From Mesoaciditogaceae bacterium (GTDB lineage: Bacteria > Thermotogota > Thermotogae > Mesoaciditogales > Mesoaciditogaceae), in NCBI GenBank assembly GCA_015486145.1, contig WFSH01000162.1:1-28080 (forward strand): a DNA stretch of 28,080 bases, given 5' to 3'. The translations under genes were made by a program, and so were the position numbers. This document shows, one piece after another, positions 1 to 6,655 of the stretch. The first letter of the stretch is position 1, and each line of letters begins with the position of its first letter. The notes beneath the pieces are model-generated. The model was given only the letters and a program-made list of their open reading frames with translations, searched no databases and was not told where the DNA came from.

Positions 1-1190
1 AACGTTGCATTCTGTATGCTCATTATATCGCTGAGCTGGCTACTCATGTTGTACAACAAATTTGAAAACTTGCTTATCATCAACCACGCCACGAATATCC
101 CCACAAAACTCCCTATGAAAGCGGCTACAATTGAATAAATAAAACCCTCGAAATAGAGTATAAATTCTATCTTTCTTCTCGAGAATCCTATCGCACGCAG
201 AGTGCCTAAGTCGCTCTTTCTTTCATCCGCAAGCATGGTGTAAATGTTGACCAACAAAAGCGCGCCGGCCAATATGGCAAAACTACTCAGCAAGAGAAAC
301 AATTTACCAATCTGTCCGTTTTCTATGCTTCTTATCTGGTTAGCTTTTATGTTGTCGATCTTAACCGTGTCGCCAACGGCCCTTTTGACAATTTCATCCA
401 CTTTTTTGGTGTATCGCGCTCCGCTTAGGTAATTTCCTCTGTTTGCCACGAGTACTTGGTTGTAACTGGTTCCAAAAAAATGTTTAACCTGTTCAAGACT
501 TAGGAATATTGGAAGCGTAAATCCCCTCGTTCCTTTGTACCCCAAAATGCCTTTTTGTGGAACAATGGCAACGATTTTAAAAGTCGGTGGAACGCCAAAG
601 AAAAACTGCAGTGGGCTACTCAGAGCTTGAAAAGTTTCTCCAACTTTTAAATTGAGAGCATTTGCAAGAGCTTGACCGATAACAACCTCATTACCGGTGA
701 GGTTGACGTTTGGAAAATTGTGGCCTTCTCCAAATTTTCGCAATGCTTTGAGATCTACACCTATGAAAGAAACGAAAGATATTGCATGCGGATCGAAAGA
801 TCGTAATTTGCCTTTCAACACCGCAACCGTATCTTTTACAGCCACCGGCAAGACGGCATCCACGTAATTCGATTTGGAGAGTGCGCCGGTGATGGCGTCC
901 AGTTGTTTGGGGTTAAAATTAATGGATTTAGGTGTGATCACCTCATCAATTCGTCCAACGTTGTTTCGCAATCCTGAATACATGTAGTTCTGAAAAGAAT
1001 CGTTGATCACGAAAGAACCTACTATGAAGGCGGTACCCGTCAGAGATCCTGCCACTATGAGTAACATGGCGATCTTTCTTCTTATGGCATTTCTCAAACT
1101 CATTTTTGCAAGTGTTCTGTGTCTGTAAGCGTATAAAAATGTTACGAACATTATCACCAAAACCAAGAAAAGTATCGTCGTGATCAACAA
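1..1190 (-). CDS. FtsX/MacB-type ABC transporter permease, partial (C-terminus off the left edge)
   Basis: The minus frame reads open for about 396 codons from 1190 to the window edge. A TTG at 1190 (or 1187) follows GGAGGTG by a few bases, and a TAG lies five codons upstream, so the start is well bounded. Residues 1-20 form a membrane segment. A second N-terminal motif, SLRNAIRRKIAMLLIVAG, runs into another hydrophobic segment and then NDSF, as in MacB/FtsX-family permeases. A soluble extracytoplasmic domain of about 230 residues follows. The visible end carries two hydrophobic segments flanking LADERKSDLGTLRAIGFSRR, the typical cytoplasmic loop of this family. Such permeases pair with an ATPase to export or extract lipids, lipoproteins or peptides; no partner ATPase is visible, and it may lie to the left. 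The family call is fairly secure, the substrate unknown. A longer ORF at 946-1203 in another frame is a shadow. Confidence 0.8.
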   Translation of the reverse strand, partial: MLITTILFLVLVIMFVTFLYAYRHRTLAKMSLRNAIRRKIAMLLIVAGSLTGTAFIVGSFVINDSFQNYMYSGLRNNVGRIDEVITPKSINFNPKQLDAITGALSKSNYVDAVLPVAVKDTVAVLKGKLRSFDPHAISFVSFIGVDLKALRKFGEGHNFPNVNLTGNEVVIGQALANALNLKVGETFQALSSPLQFFFGVPPTFKIVAIVPQKGILGYKGTRGFTLPIFLSLEQVKHFFGTSYNQVLVANRGNYLSGARYTKKVDEIVKRAVGDTVKIDNIKANQIRSIENGQIGKLFLLLSSFAILAGALLLVNIYTMLADERKSDLGTLRAIGFSRRKIEFILYFEGFIYSIVAAFIGSFVGIFVAWLMISKFSNLLYNMSSQLSDIMSIQNAT

Positions 1191-1216
1191 ACTCCACCTC
1201 CACTAAATTCGTTTAA

Positions 1217-1247
1217 ATTATATCATTTTAGAGGAAAAAGTTTTCAA
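1217..1247 (-). promoter_or_regulatory. Candidate sigma-70-type promoter of the FtsX-like permease
   Basis: Read on the minus strand: TTGAAA at 1247-1242, a 19-base spacer, then a perfect TATAAT at 1222-1217. It lies just upstream of the GGAGGTG/TTG start. The spacer is longer than the usual 17, so the -35 assignment is weak, but the -10 is good. Confidence 0.4.
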
Positions 1248-1315
1248 AGATCCAAAAATGTTAGCATACCAAACGAACTGTTTTTGTAGTAAAATGGTGG
1301 GGGAGGTTAAGTAAT

Positions 1316-3019
1316 TTGCTCACCATTTGGAAGACAAACCTTAAAGAATTCACCGTTGAACTGAGAATAGATGATTTTGCCTTTAACAAGGCAAATGTGG
1401 AGAAGAAAGCCAAAGCGTTTTTTTATTCTTTAGTGGAACGTTTGGTGATTGGAGAGATTTCCAGAGATACTCTTGATAAGATCCGTGAAGAAAATTTGAG
1501 GGCTTTGTCTTTTTCCTTTGCCAAAGCGAATGGGTTCGATGATCTTTACAAGCCCAAGGAAGGCAAACCATTTTACAACTCTTTTAGAAATGCCCTAAGG
1601 GTTAAACGAAGCAACGAATCTGAACGGAGATGGCAAAGTGCCGTCGAAAGATGGAAAGAAGGGTTTATGGATAAGCTCAACGGTGCTTTGCTAAAATACA
1701 GAGAAACGCTTGGAGAAGAAACATTCCAAGTTGTGCAAAAGATGGCAAAATTGGGATGGTTCCTTTCTCCAAATGTTAGCTCCAAGATCAAACTAAAAAA
1801 AACGTCATCCGCATCACCAAAAGAAATACTTCAGGTGCTTTCAAGGAAACTCAGCAATTCGGAGATAAGAAATATCGTCGAAAGTTGGTTTGAACTCAGG
1901 TATTTTTCCAAACGCAAGAAGATCTTGAAATCGGTGATAGAAGCTTATTCAAGAAATGAACTGGAACTTGCCATTTATGGTCTCATACCGCAAACAGAAG
2001 GCGTGGTATGGGATTTTCTCGTTTGGAGCAATCCCGCAGAGAATGAAATGGAGGAACTCATAAAAATCCAAAACAGAAAATTCGTCACCGTCGAATCGGT
2101 CATGAGGACAATCATTACCCACATCACTGAAAACAACGAAGTGCCGTTTTACAAGTGGGTAAAATTTTCCATTTACGATGATACCGATCACGATCTCAAC
2201 AGGCATGCGATCGAACATGGTATATCCACGAATTTTGGCACCAAAGAAAATTTCTTAAAGCTTTTCTGTTTTCTCGATTTCTTGTGTTTTGTGCTCTCGA
2301 ACGTTCGAGACTTATCGATCGTTGAAAGGCAAGAAGTGGAGGTGAAAAAAATGTCTTCTATAACGGAAAATGTGAAGAAAATACTTCAAGAACTTCCAGA
2401 AGGTGTAAAACTGGTTGCAGCTGCAAAAACTCGGACAGCTGAAGAAATTGAAGAAGCCATAAGAGCTGGAATCGAAATTATAGGGGAAAATTACGTACAG
2501 GAAGCAGAAGAAGCTTTTAAAAGTGTCAAAGAGAAGGCAGAATGGCATTTCATAGGACATCTGCAAAAAAACAAGATAAACAAGGTTATTCGTATTTTTG
2601 ACATGGTAGAAACGGTGGATTCCGTCGAACTTGCCAAAGAACTCGATAAGCGTTGTGGACGCATTGGCAGGATCATGCCTGTGCTGATCGAAGTTAACAG
2701 CGGGAAAGAGCCACAAAAATCAGGTGTTATGCCTGAAGATGTGGAAAAGGTGATAAGGGAAATAGCCGTTTTGAAAAACATAAGAATTCTCGGCCTTATG
2801 ACGATGGGCCCACGAATGGGAAAGGCTGAAGAATTCAGACCGTATTTTAAGGTTACGAAGGGTATCTTCGATCGGATAAAGGAATTGAACATTCCAAATG
2901 TTGAAATGAGGTATCTTTCCATGGGAATGTCAAATTCTTACAAAGTGGCCATAGAGGAAGGGGCTAATATCGTTAGAATAGGGACAAAGTTGTTCGGTGA
3001 AAGAATTTATAAGAAATGA
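1316..3019 (+). CDS. Unknown domain with HEPN-like R-x4-H motif, in frame with a YggS/PLPBP-type protein
   Basis: One open frame of 567 codons holds two parts. The start is TTG at 1316, preceded by GGGGGAGG with 9 bases between. Residues 1 to about 345 are not a family I can name. They are helix-rich and charged; around residues 140-155 there is LGWFLSP, around 205-235 a segment ending GLIPQTEGVV, and at 295-302 NRHAIEHG, an R-x4-H pattern, followed by a hydrophobic helix. This layout recalls uncharacterised HEPN-like proteins, in which R-x4-6-H marks RNase-type active sites. Residues 346-567 are a complete YggS protein. No stop separates them, but a strong ribosome-binding site sits directly before the YggS ATG at 2351, so separate translation is likely. 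True fusion, read-through of a lost stop, or a frameshift in the upstream gene are all possible. The downstream gene begins 12 bases after the stop. Confidence 0.75.
   Translation: MLTIWKTNLKEFTVELRIDDFAFNKANVEKKAKAFFYSLVERLVIGEISRDTLDKIREENLRALSFSFAKANGFDDLYKPKEGKPFYNSFRNALRVKRSNESERRWQSAVERWKEGFMDKLNGALLKYRETLGEETFQVVQKMAKLGWFLSPNVSSKIKLKKTSSASPKEILQVLSRKLSNSEIRNIVESWFELRYFSKRKKILKSVIEAYSRNELELAIYGLIPQTEGVVWDFLVWSNPAENEMEELIKIQNRKFVTVESVMRTIITHITENNEVPFYKWVKFSIYDDTDHDLNRHAIEHGISTNFGTKENFLKLFCFLDFLCFVLSNVRDLSIVERQEVEVKKMSSITENVKKILQELPEGVKLVAAAKTRTAEEIEEAIRAGIEIIGENYVQEAEEAFKSVKEKAEWHFIGHLQKNKINKVIRIFDMVETVDSVELAKELDKRCGRIGRIMPVLIEVNSGKEPQKSGVMPEDVEKVIREIAVLKNIRILGLMTMGPRMGKAEEFRPYFKVTKGIFDRIKELNIPNVEMRYLSMGMSNSYKVAIEEGANIVRIGTKLFGERIYKK
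2338..2353 (+). promoter_or_regulatory. Strong internal ribosome-binding site for yggS
   Basis: GGAGGTG at 2338-2344, six A/T-rich bases, then ATG at 2351, all inside a longer open frame. It suggests that free YggS is made whether or not a fusion protein also exists. Confidence 0.7.
2351..3019 (+). CDS. yggS: YggS/PLPBP family pyridoxal phosphate homeostasis protein (internal start of the larger ORF)
   Basis: From ATG 2351 the frame encodes 222 residues, the normal length for this family. YggS/PROSC proteins bind PLP without known catalysis and buffer vitamin B6 and amino-acid pools in the cytoplasm. Seen here: LVAAAKTR with the PLP lysine at K26, IGENYVQEA, WHFIGHLQKNK, LIEVNSGKEPQKSGV, GLMTMGP, and the phosphate-binding end LSMGMSNSYKVAIEEGANIVRIG. 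All family landmarks are intact, so the C-terminal half is probably functional. The ATG is preceded by GGAGGTG (2338-2344) with six bases between, a textbook initiation site, although the frame is also open from 1316. In many bacteria yggS lies near division genes; here the neighbours are a phosphoesterase and an exporter. Confidence 0.9.
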   Translation: MSSITENVKKILQELPEGVKLVAAAKTRTAEEIEEAIRAGIEIIGENYVQEAEEAFKSVKEKAEWHFIGHLQKNKINKVIRIFDMVETVDSVELAKELDKRCGRIGRIMPVLIEVNSGKEPQKSGVMPEDVEKVIREIAVLKNIRILGLMTMGPRMGKAEEFRPYFKVTKGIFDRIKELNIPNVEMRYLSMGMSNSYKVAIEEGANIVRIGTKLFGERIYKK

Positions 3020-3031
3020 GGTCGATAAACT

Positions 3032-3508
3032 GTGTGGATGATAATTTCCGATTCTCACGATAATATTGAAAAAGTCAAGCGTGCCGTAAACGTTGCACAT
3101 GAGGCTCATATTGATGCCCTCTTTCACCTTGGGGATTTTGTATCCCCCTTTGTCATTCCGATTCTCTTGAGCAATGAGTACAAATTTTTTGGTGTTTTTG
3201 GTAACAACGATGGAGATCGTCTCTTCGTGCAAAAGCGAGCGAATGGACAGATTTTGAGATCTCCAAATTGGGTTACGTTTCAAGGCAAAAAGGTATACCT
3301 CATGCACGAACCACGCGCACTTTATCCCGCACTTGAATCTCAGAAATACGATTTCGTTTTTTTTGGTCACACTCACAGGCTCGCCATAAAGACTCATGGC
3401 AAAACCTTGGCTATCAACCCCGGTGAAAGCTGTGGATATCTAACCGGCAAAGCCACTTGTGTGTTGCTTGATCCCGAGAATATGGAATACAAGGTGATAG
3501 AACTTTGA
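3032..3508 (+). CDS. YfcE/MJ0936-like metallophosphoesterase
   Basis: A 158-residue calcineurin-like phosphoesterase of the short YfcE type, which hydrolyses small phosphodiesters with two divalent metals; the natural substrate is usually unknown. All metal-site blocks are present in order: ISDSHDN near the N-terminus, LGDF around residue 34, GNNDGD around 57-62, MHE around 91, and FFGHTHR near 110-116, followed by NPGE. The GTG at 3032 is preceded by GAGG with ten bases between; an in-frame ATG two codons later is too far from that site to be preferred. It follows the yggS frame by 12 bases and overlaps the next start by one base (TGATG), so co-transcription is likely. No signal peptide; cytoplasmic. 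Family call secure. Confidence 0.88.
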   Translation: MWMIISDSHDNIEKVKRAVNVAHEAHIDALFHLGDFVSPFVIPILLSNEYKFFGVFGNNDGDRLFVQKRANGQILRSPNWVTFQGKKVYLMHEPRALYPALESQKYDFVFFGHTHRLAIKTHGKTLAINPGESCGYLTGKATCVLLDPENMEYKVIEL

Positions 3509-5220
3509 TGAAAGATTTTTTGAAGCGCAGCTGGTTGAGATATGCGCTGGGAGTACTTTTTTTAATAGCCATTGATTATCTTCAAATTCTGGTTCCCAAA
3601 TTGATTGGCAAAACTGTCAATCAATTAACGAAAAGCCCTGTAGACATGAAAATGATTTTGTACTATACCATAGCCATTTTAGCCATAGCGGCGGGTGTGA
3701 TGATCGGGCGTTTTTTTTGGAGAATCTTGATCATAGGCGGTGCGAGAAAATTTGAAAGGCATGCCCACCAAAAACTGTTTGAGAAACTGTTAAGGCTTCC
3801 GATATCTTTTTTTGATCACAGAGGCGTTGGCGATCTCATGGCATATTTCACCAACGATATTATGGCCGTGCGTGCAACTTTAAGTCAAGGGGTGATAATG
3901 TCTACCGATGCCGTGGCGATGACCGCTTTCGTTTTTTTTGGCATGCTTACAACCGTGAGTTATCAACTGGTTCTCCTTTCACTTATCCCCATTCCATTTG
4001 TGGCTTTGGCATCTTGGGCATTTGGTGGAAAGATCCACAGAAGGTTCAAGAAGGTCCAAAGATCTTTTTCTTTAATTAGCAACCGCGCACAGGAGAGTTT
4101 TTCCAACGTTAAGACCATAAAAGCTTACGGAGTGGAAAGAAACTTCGAGGGGCTTTTTGCTCAAGAATGCGATCGCTTCGTTCAAAACAACATTTCTTTA
4201 CTCAGAGTGTCTGCCGTTTTCGATCCGATCATTGGCTTTTTAGCGGCAATTACAACTTCCATAGCGCTGTTTTACGGCGGGCGAATGGTTATAAATGGCA
4301 CGGTGAGCTTGGGGAGTTTCATCGCTTTTATCTCCTATTTGGGCATGCTCGTGTGGCCATTTATAGCTCTTGGGTCCGTGGTTAACGTTTTACAGCGTGG
4401 CAGAGCTTCTCTGGAGAGATTAACGGCTATTATGCGAGAGCCAGAGGCAAATCCAGATGGCTTGGAATTCCCGGATTCTTTCAACACTTTGACTTTGAAA
4501 TCGTTGAATTTTTCTTATGGAAAAAACGCAATGTTGAGCGGGCTCAACATGGTTGTTCATGCCGGGCAAAAAGTTGCCATTGTTGGTAGAACGGGATGTG
4601 GAAAATCGACACTTGCAAAGCTTTTGGTAAAACTCTACGACGTGGAGAAAGGGCATATATTTTACAATGATATAGACATCAACGACATAAAAGTTGACAG
4701 CTTGAGAACACACGTGTTACTCGTTCCACAGGATACATTTTTGTTCAGCAACACCATTGCGAAAAACATCGCTTTTGGAGTTGAAAAGGTCCCATTTAAC
4801 AAAGTGAAAAGGTCCTCCAAGATTGCGCATTTTCATGAAGAAGTTGTTAAGTTCGATAAATCATACGACACACTTGTAGGAGAGCGAGGTGTGACTTTGT
4901 CAGGTGGACAACGACAGCGTCTGACTCTCTCAAGAGGGATCTTCAAAAATGCAAGTATAGTCATATTGGATGACGTGTTGTCAGCTGTGGATTCTGAAAC
5001 TGCATCCATGATATTGAAAGATCTGAGCTATCAATTGAGCAACGTAACACTCATCGTAATCACCCATAATTTGGCCGCGATCAAAGAGAGTGACACGATC
5101 TTTGTGATGGATAAAGGAAGGGTTGTGGAGTCCGGTGATCACGAGAACCTTATGAGGAAAAAAGGCCTGTACTACAGGCTTTTCAGGATTCAACAGATTG
5201 AAAGAGAGATGGGTACATAA
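3508..5220 (+). CDS. ABC exporter half-transporter with a degenerate catalytic residue (TM287-like)
   Basis: About 570 residues: a six-helix type IV exporter membrane domain (roughly 1-310) then an ATPase domain. Walker A GRTGCGKST begins at residue 360, the signature LSGGQRQR is intact, and the H-loop histidine is present in VITHNLA. Walker B reads ILDDVLSAVD: the residue normally a catalytic glutamate is D489. In heterodimeric exporters such as Thermotoga TM287/288, one subunit carries exactly this substitution and forms the non-hydrolysing site, while the partner keeps glutamate. The second exporter gene here, beyond dnaA, keeps it, so the two are probably partners in export of drugs, lipids or peptides. 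I chose the ATG at 3508, which overlaps the previous stop as TGATG; a TTG one codon earlier is possible. AAGGTG lies 11 bases upstream. Confidence 0.88.
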   Translation: MKDFLKRSWLRYALGVLFLIAIDYLQILVPKLIGKTVNQLTKSPVDMKMILYYTIAILAIAAGVMIGRFFWRILIIGGARKFERHAHQKLFEKLLRLPISFFDHRGVGDLMAYFTNDIMAVRATLSQGVIMSTDAVAMTAFVFFGMLTTVSYQLVLLSLIPIPFVALASWAFGGKIHRRFKKVQRSFSLISNRAQESFSNVKTIKAYGVERNFEGLFAQECDRFVQNNISLLRVSAVFDPIIGFLAAITTSIALFYGGRMVINGTVSLGSFIAFISYLGMLVWPFIALGSVVNVLQRGRASLERLTAIMREPEANPDGLEFPDSFNTLTLKSLNFSYGKNAMLSGLNMVVHAGQKVAIVGRTGCGKSTLAKLLVKLYDVEKGHIFYNDIDINDIKVDSLRTHVLLVPQDTFLFSNTIAKNIAFGVEKVPFNKVKRSSKIAHFHEEVVKFDKSYDTLVGERGVTLSGGQRQRLTLSRGIFKNASIVILDDVLSAVDSETASMILKDLSYQLSNVTLIVITHNLAAIKESDTIFVMDKGRVVESGDHENLMRKKGLYYRLFRIQQIEREMGT

Positions 5221-5258
5221 ATCTTTACAATAATTTCGCAAACCCTTGAGCCTTTTTT

Positions 5259-5267
5259 TGGTATCAT
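5259..5267 (+). promoter_or_regulatory. Weak candidate extended -10 element upstream of dnaA
   Basis: TGGTATCAT at 5259-5267 matches the TGnTATAAT form in seven of eight fixed positions and lies 45 bases before the dnaA start, but no good -35 is seen at 15-19 bases. The gap between the exporter gene and dnaA is 91 bases, the largest in this unit, so a promoter here is plausible. Confidence 0.25.
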
Positions 5268-5311
5268 AGAAATGGGTTTTCAATTCTTCCTAAAAACAGA
5301 GAGGGTCGGGA

Positions 5312-6655
5312 ATGAAAGTGCACAATGAAATCGTGGCCGCTTTAAAATCCAAGATATCTAAAAAATCGTGGGAAATGTGGTTTGGAACTTTCAGCGTGAA
5401 ATCCGTGACTGATACGTTGATCACTTTTATCGTTGGGAATATTTTCATAAAAGATTGGCTTAGCCAAAAGTACGACAAACAATTTAAAGAAGCCATAAGA
5501 GAAGTTTTCGGAAGAGATGTCCCCTACGTGATAAAAGATGAAATATCTGATGGTTCTTTCAAAACGAAAGTCGAAAAAAAAGAACGTTTGGTCAGGAAGC
5601 GCCCGGTCGTTTTTAGCGAATTCAACAAGGAGTACACCTTCGAAAATTTTGTCGTCGGTCCATTCAACGAGGAAGCTTACGATGGCTCACTGGAGGTTGC
5701 AAAAGATCTGAGTAAGATGAACCCATTTTTTGTATATGGTGGGGTCGGACTTGGAAAAACACACCTCCTTCATTCCATAGGAAATTATCTGTTAAAAAAT
5801 GAACCAGATGTGCGCGTGTTGTACGTTACCGCCGAGAAATTCATGAACGATCTCGTTATGGCTATCAGAGGCGGAACGACCCAAGAATTCAGAAAAGACT
5901 TTCGGGAGAAAATAGATGTGCTCATGATAGACGATATACAGTTTTTAATGGGGAAAAATGGCATACAATCAGAACTTTTTCACACTCTTAACCATTTGAT
6001 AGAGCATTCCAAACAAATAGTTCTGTGTAGCGATCGAACACCCACGCAACTTTCCGAATTTCAGCCTCGCTTGGTTTCACGTTTTCAAATGGGCCTCGTG
6101 GTGAAAGTGTATGAACCCGACGTGGAAACCGGAATGCAGATCGCAAGAACTTTTGCAAAAAGAAACGGCATACTTTTGACAAAAGATATGGCCAAAGAGA
6201 TAGCCATGTCTTCCGATAATGTGAGAACCATCAAGGGAATAGTAACTAAACTCGTTTTCAAGAGTAGCAAGAAGGCCATCAGTAATTCCTTAATTTCAGA
6301 TGTGGTCAGAGATGTCGTGGGTGAACACATTCCAATTAAAATTGCAGACTCCGAAAAAGAGAGATTTTTTCAGGCACTGTCAAGTGTTTTTGAGGTGCTA
6401 CCTGCAGAGTTAGATGCCAAGTTGCGAACTGCCAGGCTGTCTTCCGCAAGACAGATAGGCATGTATTTTGCAAGGAAATACATGCACAAGACTTTTTCCG
6501 AACTTGGGAAATGGTTTGCAAGAGATCATTCTTCGGTTATGTACGCCTGCAAAAAAATAGAGGAATCACTTCGAAAGGGAAATCCCAAGGTGAGGGAAAA
6601 GATCGCGATTCTTCAAAAACTCCTTCACGTTGAAAGCGGGAAATCGGTAAGTTGA
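5312..6655 (+). CDS. dnaA: Chromosomal replication initiator DnaA
   Basis: At 447 residues this is normal length for DnaA, the AAA+ protein that opens the replication origin. Domain I occupies roughly residues 1-75 and includes a typical WEMWF segment. A short linker follows, then the AAA+ core begins near 105 with YTFENFVVGPFNE. Walker A GGVGLGKTHLL is at about 143-153, Walker B is LMIDDIQFL, and the arginine-containing SRFQMGLVV block follows. Domain IV ends with ARDHSSVMYACKKI, the DnaA-box-binding signature. ATG 5312 follows GAGGGTCGGG closely. The last bases overlap the next gene's TTG start (TTGA), coupling dnaA to an exporter subunit, which is unusual. I found no cluster of DnaA boxes in the flanks, so the origin is not evident here. 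Confidence 0.97.
   Translation: MKVHNEIVAALKSKISKKSWEMWFGTFSVKSVTDTLITFIVGNIFIKDWLSQKYDKQFKEAIREVFGRDVPYVIKDEISDGSFKTKVEKKERLVRKRPVVFSEFNKEYTFENFVVGPFNEEAYDGSLEVAKDLSKMNPFFVYGGVGLGKTHLLHSIGNYLLKNEPDVRVLYVTAEKFMNDLVMAIRGGTTQEFRKDFREKIDVLMIDDIQFLMGKNGIQSELFHTLNHLIEHSKQIVLCSDRTPTQLSEFQPRLVSRFQMGLVVKVYEPDVETGMQIARTFAKRNGILLTKDMAKEIAMSSDNVRTIKGIVTKLVFKSSKKAISNSLISDVVRDVVGEHIPIKIADSEKERFFQALSSVFEVLPAELDAKLRTARLSSARQIGMYFARKYMHKTFSELGKWFARDHSSVMYACKKIEESLRKGNPKVREKIAILQKLLHVESGKSVS

Noticed and set aside
946..1203. An 85-codon minus-strand ORF starting at the strong GGAGGTGGAG region
   Set aside because: It is out of frame with the FtsX-like protein, which runs open for about 396 codons with clear family motifs and a TTG start at the same ribosome-binding site.
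2312..2922. Two long antisense ORFs opposite yggS
   Set aside because: They are shadows of a gene with full YggS motifs and show no protein-like pattern of their own.
5221..5311. Possible replication origin beside dnaA
   Set aside because: No cluster of TTATCCACA-type or Thermotoga-type DnaA boxes is seen; the gap is only 91 bases and has no repeated motif.
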